Shown here piece after piece: positions 21,840-34,888 of a DNA stretch of 64,000 nucleotides. The notes below the pieces were generated by a model. It was not told the DNA's origin, did not search any database, and saw nothing but the letters and a program-made list of their open reading frames with translations. Both the position numbers and the translations under genes were made by a program. This DNA comes from Druceiella hillmani (lineage: Eukaryota > Arthropoda > Insecta > Lepidoptera > Hepialidae): positions 20,582,501 through 20,646,500 of the forward strand of contig JAYKKI010000006.1 in the NCBI GenBank assembly GCA_039881145.1, read 5' to 3'. How positions within the stretch are numbered: position 1 is the first letter of the stretch; every line of letters begins with the position of its first letter.

Positions 21840-24800
21840 TCATCTCATTAATTCCTATTTTTGAAGAGGTTCATTATCAATAAGCTTTTGCACGTTTATT
21901 GTCGTCGCTTAATCGTCGGTTAATTATCAATAAGCAAGTGCGTGGTCCGAATCTTACAGCATGTGGTAATGGTTTGTTTTCCATTGGGTTTATTTGGATT
22001 TGTATAATTATTTTGTGTTTACGTATAAAATTAAGCTTTATTTTTTTCAAAAATTGTGTAGTTTATGTAATGTTACATGTAAATGGAATAAAAAGTTTTG
22101 TTTATCATTAAAAAGATAAATTTAACGACACAGGAGTATAGATTTCTACAAGTATTAATATTAAAATAAAAGTACATGCATATATTAGAAAAAGGATGCA
22201 TTATTATGTATTTATTTCCTTTTATTTTATATTTATTTTCATGTACAATAAGAAAATACAAGTTAATCATGTTACATAGTTCAATTAATAATATTAATTT
22301 CATAACCATACTAATTTCATTTGTGCCTTTGTTATTTGTGGTTCCGCACAATATAGCTGACCTCATTAAAATAAAATTTATACCTTCATACAGCTTATAA
22401 TATCCAAACGGGCAAAACTTATATAACATATTTTAAAAAACATATTTATATATAACATATTTACAACATATTGTAGACTTTTATTAATACGAATTTAAGT
22501 GGGGAGTACACAAAATTGCAACCAGTTGAATTTTTTATTCAAACACACACAATCGTTATAGAATAGATAATGGTTGAAAAAATAATAATATTTAATATAT
22601 TTCTGTAACAACTTGACAATGAAATCCATAAACATTCGATGAAATATATTTAATAATTTTTGTAGCATATTAAAATTTTTTTGTTACAAGCATTTTTATG
22701 TTACAAAGTACTGGGCAGTAAACTTCTAAACTGGACTAAAGCATTGAATCAATAACTACAGTTGACAGCACGATTAATATACAAAAAGTTAATATCATTT
22801 ATTGATTAAAAAACACTGCCTAAACGCATGGTATCATATATTCTATTAAAAGTCTTAGTTATAAAAATTAGTTTAATATTTTGTATTTATTTTCCTGCAC
22901 ATTAAGAGAACTTTACGAACTTTTCCCGTTACATAAATCAATAACATATTTTTTTTAACTCTTCACTAAATTATGACTCCATTTTCTCCCTAACAAATTG
23001 AGGGAAAATTCGAGCTTTTGCATTCATAAATTTCGTGTCATGAAATAACTTTAATAAAGCATTGTGAAAAGTAAAAGAAAACTCGTTTCTACGATTCCCT
23101 CATCACAGTAAATGGCAAAAGGTCTCACTCATGGAAGTCTTTCTTGATAAACTCGGTTACGAAATCTATAAACGTGTTTGTTGACATCACGTCAATCCAT
23201 CTCATTAATTCCCACTTGTTAAAGCGGTTCAATATTAATAGGTTTTAACGTATTCCGTAGTTGTAGCCAAGTAGTAGTTTGGAGAAAATATTAAAGTTAT
23301 GTTTGTAGCAATTGTTTGTATCCCATGTATATGTTGTCTTACTATATAGTGTTATTGACACAAAAAATACCTACACTGTAGTCAGCATATAAAAAACGTC
23401 TACAAGAAATCACCTCAATCTTCTTTGAAATTATATAATACGCACACATACAATCATAAAAAAAACTATTACATTGTTCTATTTGTGTCTTAAGTCGAAT
23501 TATTTTCTACGTTGTGCACAATAAGGCGATTTTTACTTTTTACTTTTATTGTCAATTTTTAATTTCTTTATTTTTATTTCACAAACCTTTACAGTACCTT
23601 TATTTGAAACGGTTTCTTGTAAATGATTATGAAACGTTAGAATACACACATTTAAGATTTTTTAATATCTCGGAATTAATATATGATAGTGGTATTGAAA
23701 TAAAATAATTTTGAATGCACAATAAATTATTTTGTTTCGAATAAAAAATGACGGGAATATTGTTCTAGAGTTAAATCTGTATTGATTTTTTTGTTTTATT
23801 GCTTCAATAAACTTGAATAAAAAATGGCGAAATATTTCAAATATCTATTTAAACCTAGTGACAACAATGTATACAGCTTTCGAAAGTTCGCTTTTTACGA
23901 CGAAAATGAAAACAAAAGCTCAAACTAATTTCTCACACGGTTGCTTACTCATATTGTAGATGAACTTTTAACATATGCATCAACTATTTTTATTACCATG
24001 CGTGTACTTTTATTGCAATTCCTCGATATTGTGTTATATTTATCTTGTACAAATGGAACCTATGGTGAAAGTCGTATGATGAATTGTAAAAGTCGTATTA
24101 TAGTATCAAAATTCTTACAAATTATGGAAAGTTTGTTGAGAATAAAAGATATCTCCTTTTATTAACTGAAATATTATATTTAAATGAAATATTAAATTTT
24201 TTTGAGATAATATTGTGGTCACAAATATATTTCATTTTTTTGTTGAAATCTAGGTGGTATACTTATTACTTTAAAAGATTAAACAATGAAGTTTAAAACC
24301 AAATAAGTTTAGTTGTTAATACCTGTCAGAATAACAAAAATCTAAATTCTCTAGTTCTTAGCTTCAAGTGTAGATAGAACAAAGTTAAATATTTTTTGAT
24401 TATAATTGGTTAGGCATTACAATAATTTAAAATTATTTAAATTGTTTTTTCAATAATTATTATTTTATTATTTTTATTTAAATAATTTAATTAGGTCAAT
24501 AATTGATTTCTCATTCACCCATCTATGTAATCCTATTGACATTATTTGGACAACCTTAGCTCTTCGACCAAGAAATGGCTTCATTAGAATATATTCATAA
24601 CGAGAGATGGCATAAAATTATTTAGTTTCTTTTATATTATTTTGAAATATAAAGAAATTTTTAGTATGTAGAGACATTTCGAATAACGTTTAATCGAACC
24701 TTGTGTTTTCAATTATACGTTCATTTTATAGTTTTGTTATTATATTTAAACTTTCTTTTTGAAATTTCTTACAATATCGCATCAGACACAAATTTCCAGA

Positions 24801-24930
24801 AAACATTTTGTACACATTTCATTTTATTTTTAAATTCGCCTTTTTTGAGCTCTTGCCACTGCAGGATATTAATTGTAAAATCGGCAGAGTTCAAGTGAAT
24901 TAATATAAACAATTCGAGGTAGTAATTCTA
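21840..24930. other. Unit B shared blocks, no gene
   Basis: The interval aligns block by block with 10715-13650 in A. In the 'TATGTAATGTTACATG' region (22065) the SINE present in A and the last unit is missing, but the short 'TTTTGTTTATCATTA' piece from its far end remains, which points to deletion. Most ORFs here (22073-22429, 23514-23708, 23941-24165) differ between copies and are taken as chance. Confidence 0.55.
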
Positions 24931-25102
24931 ACCGACTGAATTTAAAACTGTATCAGTAAAGCAAGTCGATAATACGGGCTTTGTTTTGTATAACATATTC
25001 ACATATTACATTTTATTCATTAAAATAAATCTGAATCGACTCGTTGGAGCTGGATATAAAGGAGTAAGTCTTAATAGGCGTTGCCGATATTGAACATTTG
25101 GA

Positions 25103-25105
<3 letters not shown>

Positions 25106-25185
<80 letters not shown>
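25106..25185. repeat. (TA)n microsatellite
   Basis: Two TA runs separated by 'TAAATGAATA'. Confidence 0.95.
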
Positions 25186-26584
25186 TCTTCCGAGTTAGAT
25201 ATTTTTGGATTCAGGTAAATTTTACCTAGCTTAAGTTAAAATATTATTTTTAGCATAAATTATCTACGTGGCGCAGTCTCATTATCATTTTATGGTACCA
25301 TAGTCCGTCTACCCGTCTGTTCACATGTCAGTGCCCGTCCGTGTTCATGAGATTTATGAAAACTTTTTAAATTAAAATTTGTTTAGGCACGATAAGAGTC
25401 AAATCAAAGTTTTTCTTGCAACATTTTTATGCAACGTCACAAAGTTTTTCTTGCAACAATTGTGTCAAACATAAGGAATCTATCGCAAGAAAACGAAAAA
25501 TAAATACTTAGCTAACAACCGAGAAAAATAGATGAACACGATAGAATAAGTGGACGCATTCGCGACAAGAAACAAAAACAGCGCTCACTACTGCTATCTG
25601 CTGTTTTGCACATTATCTGTTAAAGGTAAAATGTCAAAACTTTGGCGTTTGTTCATATGTTTATGATTGATTCATTATTAATTTTGCGTGTAGTTCCTCT
25701 ATTACGATACTAACGATATATGTACTTTATTTATTTGTGAATCTACAATAAACCCACACTTCGGTTGCCGTAAGAAAAGATTACAACAGACTTAGATTAC
25801 GGAAGATTCTTTTAGCAGCGTTTCGCCGTGTTCTGTCATCGCGGCTATTTTTTTAATTGACCATCTTCTATGAGAATTTATATGAAGATTTTGTTAGATA
25901 TTTATGAAGATGATATTATTTTGTTGAATATATGGTATTAAAATTATCTTATATGTATTTAGTACAATCTATGGAATTAAATTTTGTATATTTTTGGAAC
26001 ATTTAACTCAACGTATATGGAACATTTAACTCAACGTTTATCCTGCCCTTAAACAAGTATGCAACTATGGAGTGTGCGTATGCATATACGTATAACGTAT
26101 GCATATATTGTATGTAATTTAACTGTAAATAATATGTATAGTTAATTAAACTTTATTTCTCTGTCGTTTTACCCTTTAGTATATACTTACAAATCGAGGT
26201 TTAGATCGTCAAAGAATTGCATGCGAATTTTTTCTAGCATCGCTTCAAAATTAATATTAATACTAATAATAAAATTTTTTTTGCGCATCCCAACAAAAAT
26301 ATTAATAACCGTACTTTTGATTATAGAGTAAGTCTTGTCAAATAAAATGTAAGTCCATTTCATGGTTTGAATTTTTAAATTAAATTATTTCAATTACCTG
26401 GAATCAATTATTTCAAATGATACAGAGAGTTGTGGAATCCTATTTTTTTCATGTACACGCATTCGATCGGTAACATTTTCAGTTTTAATTACGTGAAGAT
26501 TAAAAAACAATTTAGCGCCCACAAGTCATGCGATTCTGTAAATATGCCTTGTGCGTTAGAAAAATTCAGAATAAGAAATTTGAG

Positions 26585-26720
26585 GTTATCGGGTTTACTT
26601 GGATTGATTTAAATTGCGTCATGTTGGTTCGGGCAAGGTTAAGTTGGGTTAAGTTAAGTAAGGCTAGTTACGTTTGTGTTGGGTTAGGTTTAGATTATGT
26701 AAGGTTAGGTTACGTTTGTT
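26585..26720 (+). repeat. Degenerate GGTTA/TTAGG-like stretch in unit B
   Basis: Dense GGTTA words ('TAAGGTTAGGTTACG', 'GTTGGGTTAGGTTTAG') in the block corresponding to 16340-16510 of unit A. Confidence 0.6.
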
Positions 26721-27295
26721 TTATTTTGTCATTAAACTCAGTATGTTTATCGAGCATAATATTTTACAAAGCTGTATAAAGCGTATGCGTGGAAGGTTGT
26801 GTCTTGGAAAGAAATTAACTCCTTTTTATTTCCTGACGACTGCCGAAAAATAAGTGGGCAAGCTTCTATTTATCATTATTTCTACTCTAATCAAGGGTAT
26901 TTTTGAAGTAAAAACTTCAGGGTTTGGGTAAAATATAAATAAAAGCATGAGAACAAAAAATGTAGATGAGCAAAACCATGGACAAAAGTTAGCTTTATAT
27001 ACAAAGTTGTTAGCAGGAAAGTTTTGCATATGGGTAAAATTTAGATCGGTATCGAACTTAAAATTTACGTCAGTTTGCGTACAGTGGTGCACGGTGCCGA
27101 ATGTAGCCAAAAATTGTCAGCTGGCTAACGTATTAATCGCAATAAATATAAGTTTGTTACGTCAATAGTCAACTTATCCGAATATTCACAGGCATACCGT
27201 GTTGCTTGTACGTAATCAGTAAGTTATATAACAAAATATAACTTGCAACAATTTATAAACACAGTGAAAAACATTTATTATAAAATTATTTTTCG

Positions 27296-27769
27296 TCATC
27301 TTTGTTATAAGAGCGCAAATATGAAATTGAAATCTCTTTACCCTACCTTCGAGCCATGAAATTTAAAAAACCAACACTTCGGCCAGTTCGTAACGCAAAA
27401 CGAAATGTGCTGGAATAGTATATATCTTCTGCCACATACGGCAAGATGATACTTATTGATAGCACGTCGTTTTTTTCTAGTTACTATAAAATAATTGTAT
27501 AAGGTATATAAATGTGAAAATTGTTTTTGATTATTTTTAGAAAGTATAAAACAAATGACAAAATATTTGTATTTTTTATTTTTTATTAAAATAAATCGGT
27601 GCCATTAATTTAATTTAAAATGTAAATTTAAAATATTAACTTCTAATATAATTACCCCAATTAGGATTATTATATATTCACATAATATTATAATACTATT
27701 TAAATATTTTAAATATTTACAAATGATTTCTAAATTCGATATAATATTTTCTGTGAAAATGATAGTTGA
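27296..27769. other. Non-unit DNA after the broken end of B
   Basis: 27340-27470 is richer in GC than the surroundings ('CCAACACTTCGGCCAGTTCG', 'TTCGAGCCATG') and both strands stay open for about 35 codons in more than one frame, so no frame can be preferred. It may be part of an unrecognised mobile element. The rest is A/T-rich. Confidence 0.35.
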
Positions 27770-27848
27770 CTGGAAGAGATTGTTCATGTAGCAATAAATC
27801 CGCCATAGGTACTATACATAAAAGTTAATAAATAAATAAATAAATATG
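27770..27848 (+). mobile_element. SINE 3' tail fragment
   Basis: 'AGAGATTGTTCATGTAGCAA' followed by 'TAAATCCGCCATAGGTACT' and a tail of 'AATA' repeats. The same blocks occur at 51355-51440 and, inverted, at 47583-47700. Only the 3' part is present, as with 5'-truncated insertions. Confidence 0.65.
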
Positions 27849-29399
27849 TTATATTGTTATTATTATTATTATTAAATATCTTTAAAACTATTCTATATGT
27901 TTATTCCTTTCGTACTATAATATATTGTAATTTTTCAAACAGAAACCAACCAGCTTACACCGGTTTCAACTCGTATCATATAAGATTTCAATAGTCGAAT
28001 AGACTAAAAATTTAAACTTCTACATTTCATTTTTATCTTAAACTAACATCGAGGGTGCAATCTTTCTTTATAAAAATTTGAAAATTAATTTAAATAATGC
28101 AGCAAAAGTAAGTATTCACCTGTTTATAAAAACATATATCCTTTGGAAATAAAAAATGATTTAAGGTCTTGTTTGCCCACTAAATATAAACTGAAAGGGT
28201 TCCAGCAATATCATTACGAAAATAATAAAAATTTCATTATGCAATATTATGAAACGTAATAATTATTTTTCCTCACGTTCCTATTCGACGCTTTCAACAT
28301 GTAAAATTTCCTGTCGTCACGAGTGTAAGTTGTTCAAAGCAATTGTGTTCTTAAACTTGCCAGAAACCTAAAGTATTTCATGTCAAAGATTTACAAACTT
28401 ATTTCTTTTTTATGATTCCTGCCTAATGATAAGAGAAAAAGAAACTTATTTCGCCAGTTTGAATTTCATCAATACTATGACCTAATCGATTAAACATACA
28501 GATTGGTTGAAATAATTCACATATCATTCCAAGTCAGAGTACTACGCTGTTGTTTAACTTAAAATTTCTTAAGCTTTTCTTCTTGACAATATTTGGAAAG
28601 CTACACAACTGATTCTATAATATTTATTCTTGGCTGAAATTTCTTGCCTCTTCAAATTTAACAACAATATAAAAGTCCGTTAACATCAAGTTCATTCAAA
28701 ACGTGAAAATTGTTCTGCACGAAATTTGAATGATGTGACACAGTCAAACTACATAATCTATATAATTCACAGACAGGTTGCATAATTTTCAATCAGAGTA
28801 CCTTAGATCTTTTGGAGTTCATTTTTATCAGTTATTCGCTTACAATAGCTTTACTAAAAGGAAGCAGTTATAAGATTTTCTGCGAAAAATTACAGCTTTG
28901 TATGCGAAATAAACTTTCATTTAAAAAAATCCAAGTCAGAAAATCGTAGTGCTTCAATACTGTAATTACCTAATGGTATTTTTATGATTATATTCATCCC
29001 TAATGAATCTGGAATCCTATATAAGAAATCGAAACCCATAAAATAAAATCATACATAAGAAAATCATACAATGTTAGAATTATAAGGCATCCGGAAACTT
29101 GCAGGAGATCCCAGATGCTTTATAAATATTCCGCTAATTGATGATATGCCAACAATAGGCAGATTCAAGACATCTAAGACCTAGTCAGTCGCCGCTAGCA
29201 TAAGTAATTTGTAGTACATGTTTAAAATTTTTGTAAGTAAAGGTTGAGTTACGGTCACAAACTGACCTTGCTTTAAATCAGCATTACATCTATTGCTAGA
29301 TAGCCTTAGACTAGCCCTAGACGGAGGCAACTAAAAAATTATGTAGTTGTTATATTAATAATACAGGATTTTTAATTACTGTACTAATTTCAATAATTT
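27849..29399. other. Non-unit DNA between B and C
   Basis: Mostly AT-rich with no recognised gene. Two short open pieces: 28250-28330 (about 25 codons ending before GTAAGT at 28325) and 29090-29185. The latter is open for about 32 codons after 'TTATAAG' and includes IPLIDDMPTIGRFKTSKT. Neither has support beyond appearance. Confidence 0.35.
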
Positions 29400-32040
29400 T
29401 TTTTCCTGAATTTATAACAAGTATATTTTTTAAATGTAGCAAGTACCTTACTTACAAAAGCAACAGAAAATTTAATTGTGTCATTTTGGAAATAAGTGAT
29501 AAAAAGTTCATTACGTTTGAAAATGTTTTAAGGCGATATTGAAAAAAACATGTACATAATACCTTATTTAAAGGTATTTCACGTGAAAGAAAATACGCAT
29601 CATTGTGGTATTTATATTAGTAAACGATCGTTATTCGATGATATTCACGGCATTACAAGGAAATGTCTCCTCATTTGGTGCGTCATAATTTCTTTCAATA
29701 AGAATAAACCTGCAAAGTTCCAGAAGTTTCTTATAATACAATATCATGATCTGTGAAACCGCTTTTTTAACTTAAAATAAATTAACTAATTTACGTTATG
29801 TTAAAATTGAGGATATAATTATGAACCCTCAAATAATTCGTAAAAAAATGTATAACAAATTGCTTCTAAAAATTATAGTTTCTGGAAACCTCGGTTGTAT
29901 ACATATAAATAGTTTAGAAAATATAAATCTGTGCATTGCAGATTCCAAAAGCCACTAGAAAAATAAAAAAAAAATGGAAATCTAGGTATGGAGATCGTAA
30001 AATTTTCTATATTCATAGCAGCATTTTGCTATGCAAAATAACTTAAAAAGAATTTTACATTGATTAAAATAAATCACCTCTATTACTTTGAATGGAAAAA
30101 ATTTTGAGCAAATTAAGATTAGTTATTTTCATTATTCAGAGAAATATTTATGGTACATTGAAAAATACTTAGCATATTTGTATCTCAAAAATGTGCTGAA
30201 TATATAATACATTTATATATAATGTTTAGTACGAGACGTATTATATACTTTACGTCTACGTACATATTATAAGCTTCATGTAGATTAGATAAATTGGTTT
30301 TTTGTCAAACCTTAAGAATCCGAAATTTCCTCTTTGTAAACTTTAGCGTAATTCTCTTTATTTTTAATGGAAGTCGCACTACGCCGGTTTCTTACACAAT
30401 TAAATATGTACAAAATTTTAAATGTTTAAGAGTACGTAGTATCTCTCCTAAGCTATTTGTATATTTCTATATTATTTTTGACTAAATGAGAACATTGTCT
30501 AGCACGTTTTTGACAGGCTTAAGACCAATAACTTGCTTGCCCATAGATCTTTAGCTTATTAATTCAATACGACTTAATTTTGCACCGAAGCATTCAGTTT
30601 CGCTTTGAAATACTTATCATAAATATATTGATTTATTAAAATTTTCGACATACCTGGTAAAAAGTTACTTCAAGGGAAGGGGAGGCAGTTGAAATAGTTA
30701 TGTTGCAAAATGTTTTTGAGACCTATTTAAAAAAATGTATTTCAGGTTCAACTTCAGGTTCGATGTAAAAACAGAACCCTTATGTTTCGTTACTTCCGTC
30801 ATAGCTCTTTTAGTCTAAGATCCATCGTATTGAAATTGCACAGAAAGTCCTAGTAAAACTACATAAGTACATTGCCATAAAAGCAAAGCGTTTTTATTTC
30901 AAGCGTTTTTATTTCAAAACGGATGACTTAAATTCTTCAAAGTTTCTCAAAAGAATACTTTATAATAACTTATAATAATATTTATTTTATTTATTATTAA
31001 TAACTTTATAATAATATTTCAGAGATATGGTATTGTCATATTTTTTTTTTTCATTTTTATTAAAATGGCATTTTGAAACGATTGTGACAGACTATTTTCC
31101 TAGTAACAGTTTTAAATTTGAAAAGATGTAATTGAATTACCAAGAATATTATAAAGGTTGTAAGTACGTTGAACAGGATTATTTCAGAGATAATAAATAA
31201 TTTCTTTCCATAGGTAAAAATGGTAAAATTTCATCTATTTCTCTTCAGGTTTGTTTACAATCCCAAATTACAACTTTAATTTCCAAGAAATCTTCAGTAA
31301 CCTAGACCAAGCGAGCATAACCCAGAGTAACTTAGTATAGCCTTAATTTTACATCAGTTATTATAAACTTGTAACATTGTGTCAACATAACGTTTAGAAA
31401 ACTAACGTATTCAACTTCTTAAAAATACTACCATTAAAACAATGCTTAAAAGTAATAGGCAAACATTTCCCTTATTTGGTTTTGTGATCATCATAAGATA
31501 GCACCAGCTTCTTATGAAAATTAAACAGCTATTGATTTAAGCGACATTCTAAATACAAAATATTGATGGATACCTATACCAGATCTCAGCACCGATCTAG
31601 AGCGACTGATCAATCTCACACTCAGCAGGTCAAAATGTAATAATAGAAACGCTTTCATGTGTCATACTCGATGACTTGATGAATTTAACAAATTATTTAT
31701 TGGTAATCATTTTTTATTAATATTGACTTTCACACATATTTTTTACCTACAAATTTTCAGCCACTTTTTTTTTTATTATCAAGTAGATACATTTAACTAT
31801 GTATACTATGTCTCTTTTTCCCCTGATGCGTATTCGGCTTCTTATTCTTTCCGGTTTACAGCTGCTCAATTTCTCGAAATTTCTCCACGTTTCCCTCGTT
31901 TGCAATAGCTTCTGCAGTAGACGATGTTGTTGTCGGAGGGTTCGTGATGAATGCAAGTGTAGTAACTGCGAGAAATGTTGCTATCGGAACGGCATTGCAA
32001 CGGGAGCGAACCCAGTAACTGGGAGAGGTGAAATATTTTT

Positions 32041-32244
32041 TCACAGTGGGTATGCAGGTTGTACAGGGCGTGAATCATCTTTCATTGTGGCATCTGGTTT
32101 TATATAGGGATAATACCCGTTGTAGCTGTAACCGGGATAACCTGGTCCTAAAGGATAATACTGAGGACCGTAATTACCAAAGAGTGGCGGATAATTATAT
32201 TTGGTTGAGTTGTTTTTTCCGGGCGAAATGTAATATAACCAATT
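32041..32244 (-). pseudogene. Y/G/P-rich exon-like block of unit C, unrecognised
   Basis: The minus strand is open for 67 codons (32244-32044, stop 32041-32043). The middle is strikingly rich in Tyr, Gly and Pro: NYPPLFGNYGPQYYPLGPGY continuing PGYSYNGYYPYIKPD. Such runs occur in insect cuticle, eggshell and other structural or secreted proteins, and are improbable in random AT-rich DNA. The related block of unit B (20492-20743) shares the frame, though its composition has shifted to His/Pro/Thr. No signal peptide exon, promoter or partner exon was identified. A plus-strand ORF over the same DNA (31799-32107, Cys-rich) is considered its shadow. A decayed exon of a tandemly duplicated gene is the best guess. 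Confidence 0.4.
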
Positions 32245-32434
32245 TTATACTCATCTAGATAACATCCTGAGGTGTAGTCTGCCACTTGTATAGTTAAAAG
32301 AACTGACGCAAAATTCATTCTGAACGAGTATATATTCTTCATGAACTATAATAGTATAACTGATAAATGCTTTATGAAATAATCTCGTTATATAGTTCCA
32401 CTTGTGTTCTTTTCCATTTTTGATAAGTTGAGCA

Positions 32435-32435
32435 T

Positions 32436-32517
<82 letters not shown>

Positions 32518-32535
32518 ATATATATACATACACAG
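32435..32535. repeat. (TA)n/(TG)n microsatellite
   Basis: TA run, then TGTGTG, then TATGTATG. Same place in the unit as 9998, 20963 and 62119. Confidence 0.95.
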
Positions 32536-32539
32536 ATCC

Positions 32540-34600
32540 TAAGTAAGTTACAATAGTTTTGTACAATTGACAATCGAATGAAAAAATGATACGTTTTTAC
32601 ACTTTAACTGCGAGAATAATTAATATAAAAGTTTAAATCTTTTAGGTTACATAGTACTTGCATTCAATTATTTACAAAAATTCATATTACATTATACTGT
32701 ATAAATACATTGCCTAGTATACGTTAATAAATGCAGTATTTACAAATGCCGTTAGCCTAATTTTTTTGCATATAAAAGCAAGCGGTTTAAGAGTTGGGGA
32801 TTAAAAGATGTGCGAAACGCTTTAGGAACTCATCTATCGCAAAACAGGTTTTGTTGCGAAAAATATTACTGCATTTTTTCGATATCTCTTCAATGGTATT
32901 ATTTTATAAAATCTAATGTTCAAATTTATAAAATCTAATTTACATTGTAAATACTTTCTGAGAAAAATCATTGTGACACGGAGACGGACGGATGAATTCG
33001 GAAGTGATCTTACAAGAGTTCCGTTTTTTTTGTTTTTGTGTTACAGAACCGTGTAAAATCAACATACTTCCTCAATTCGAATTATTTGTTTGACTTTTAA
33101 GTCCATTTAAAATAAATGTCGTATAAAAATATAACTAGGCTAGGTATTTCAACAGAGGTGTACACTGTAGTCGTAATACATATATTTTAATATTTACCCC
33201 GTTTTAATTTAACGAGATCATAATGTTTCTTTTATTACGTTTATATTTAAGGTCGCGTAAATAGATAAATAAGAGTTTAACTGATTCGAATAGGCGTAGA
33301 GAACTGGAAAATTTGGTAACACAAGTCGTAAGATCAAAACAAAGTTTACAGGTTACAAAGTTTTAAAAAAAAATTACATTAAAGATGAATTACTCTACCA
33401 GTTTTTTATTTCATTTATTATGAACTTTAATGTGTGAGAAATTAGAACATCTTACTAACACAGCTGAAACTAATTACTAATTTTCTGTATACCAAAATTT
33501 AAACCCACATGCGTTCGACGAAATCTACCATTAAAATTCATCATTTTTTCATAATTATTATATTTTGAAAATATCAAAATAAATGAATGCATCTCAGATG
33601 TCTTGGATTCCGAACATTATATCCCTATTTTAAAATTACAATTTTCATTCAGTATTAGAGTGTTATTAAATTAATAACGTTTTCAATATAATCACTCGGA
33701 TCAAATATGATTTCTGTTGCTTAAATCTTCAGTGTCCGATGTGGTACCAGACAAGAATTTTAATAGACTGAAAGATCCAAAGTAAAATATGAACAATTAT
33801 TACAAAATGAAATAATGCACCATCTCATATGTTTAAAGTGGGAGCAAAAATGTTGTTACCAAGCAGTATATCGAGTGGCGGAATATTACACTCAGACAAC
33901 ATTTTTGAGTTTGTGAAATATGTTGGAAAATTTAAAAATTATTGATAAAATCTTTTAAGTACAATTATTAAAATTAATGCACTTAAATATTACCGATTTT
34001 CTTTTAAGTTTTCAGTTCAAAATTATAAAATGAAATATAAATAAATTAAAAACTATAAAATTTTCAACGCAACATGAAAGCGCTCTGAGAGAAATCCGAA
34101 ATGTACGGTATGGTTTAGTTTGGTTTAGAGTGAATGAACAAAAACGTGTCATAAAATGAAAATACGAGACATGATTTTTCTTTTTTTTTTAATTCGATTT
34201 TTTTATTTCTTAAAAACTCATCAAATATCAATTCATATTTTTGCTGATGATATATGAAATTTATTACTTTCTGTTTGGTTTTATCCTCATCAAATGAAAG
34301 CTTCTAAATCTATATTGTTTTGATATTACATTTACAAATCACGAAATTTATTTTAAGTTTGCAAGAAAATCAAAATATTTCATTAAAATCTGTCTTTAAT
34401 TCTATCTAACAGACATGAGAACTAAGCACCATGTAAATACCAAATACTTTACTCTAATTTGGTCACGCAGGAACGATTTGAAATTGGCTTTCCATTCACT
34501 AACAAAAGACGGTTCACGTCGCTTTACTGTATTATAGTGATGGAAATTAGCGCTGAAGCTTACGCAAGTTAAAGTTAAATGCTCTCCGTAATTCAAAAAA
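32540..34600. other. Extra DNA within unit C, nothing recognised
   Basis: No matching block was found in A or B. No gene, RNA or clear repeat is visible. A 64-codon ORF at 34402-34596 (minus) lies just downstream of the promoter-like site at 34666-34699 and could be part of the same element, but has no recognised domain. Confidence 0.4.
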
Positions 34601-34665
34601 TCATTTTTATTTTAAAAATATGTTACAATAGCAAGTACTTAATGTCCTACTTAAATGACTATAAC

Positions 34666-34699
34666 TGAACATCTTGTATTGGCTCGCAGGCCTTTTATA
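34666..34699 (-). promoter_or_regulatory. TATA box plus initiator, possible solo LTR promoter
   Basis: On the minus strand TATAAAAG (34699-34692) is followed by TCAGTT (34668-34663), the insect initiator consensus; the A of TCAGTT (34666) lies 33 nt from the first T of TATA, the usual spacing. About 50 nt further, 'AAATAAAAATG' could serve as a poly(A) signal. The upstream flank (34730-34870) is GC-rich. Promoter, initiator and nearby poly(A) signal are the layout of an LTR, so a solo LTR of a retrotransposon is a reasonable guess; its ends were not found. A plus-strand frame through 34727-34888 is also open. Confidence 0.45.
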
Positions 34700-34888
34700 T
34701 ATTTTTTTATCTTTTAAATTATCTTATGCAGTTTCGATGCGTGGTGTGGTTATCAGAGTGATCCCGGAGTTAACCTCTTCTTTATCTGTGTCGTTCGTGG
34801 GTCTGTTCCTTTGACTCGCGTAAGCGGCTTAGTGCTTTATATTAAGGGTTATGTGCAACGCATCCAATGCATGTTGATCGCATATTAA

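Larger units (their letters stand above)
18690..27295 (+). repeat. Long tandem unit, copy B
   Basis: B is the most compact copy and gives the clearest block order: 18960-19670 (matches 4196-4870 and 30290-30600), 19930-20330, exon-like block 20495-20743, TA tract, 21230-24480 (matches 10140-13370 and 36600-41400), 24530-25190, 25255-26060, GGTTA stretch 26585-26720, and 26800-27295 (matches 16630-17140). It ends abruptly near 27295 inside a block that continues in A and in the fragment at 56195-57380. The 102-codon ORF at 18718-19026 is not open in the sister copy and is not called. Confidence 0.75.

Noticed and set aside
26826..27168. 94- and 73-codon ORFs on opposite strands in unit B
   Set aside because: Neither stays open in units A or in the 56-kb fragment, although the DNA aligns.
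27340..27470. Minus-strand exon-like piece
   Set aside because: Two overlapping minus frames and one plus frame are open; no way to prefer one.
31799..32107. 102-codon Cys-rich plus-strand ORF
   Set aside because: It overlaps the Tyr/Gly/Pro-rich minus-strand frame, which has the more convincing composition and a partner in unit B.
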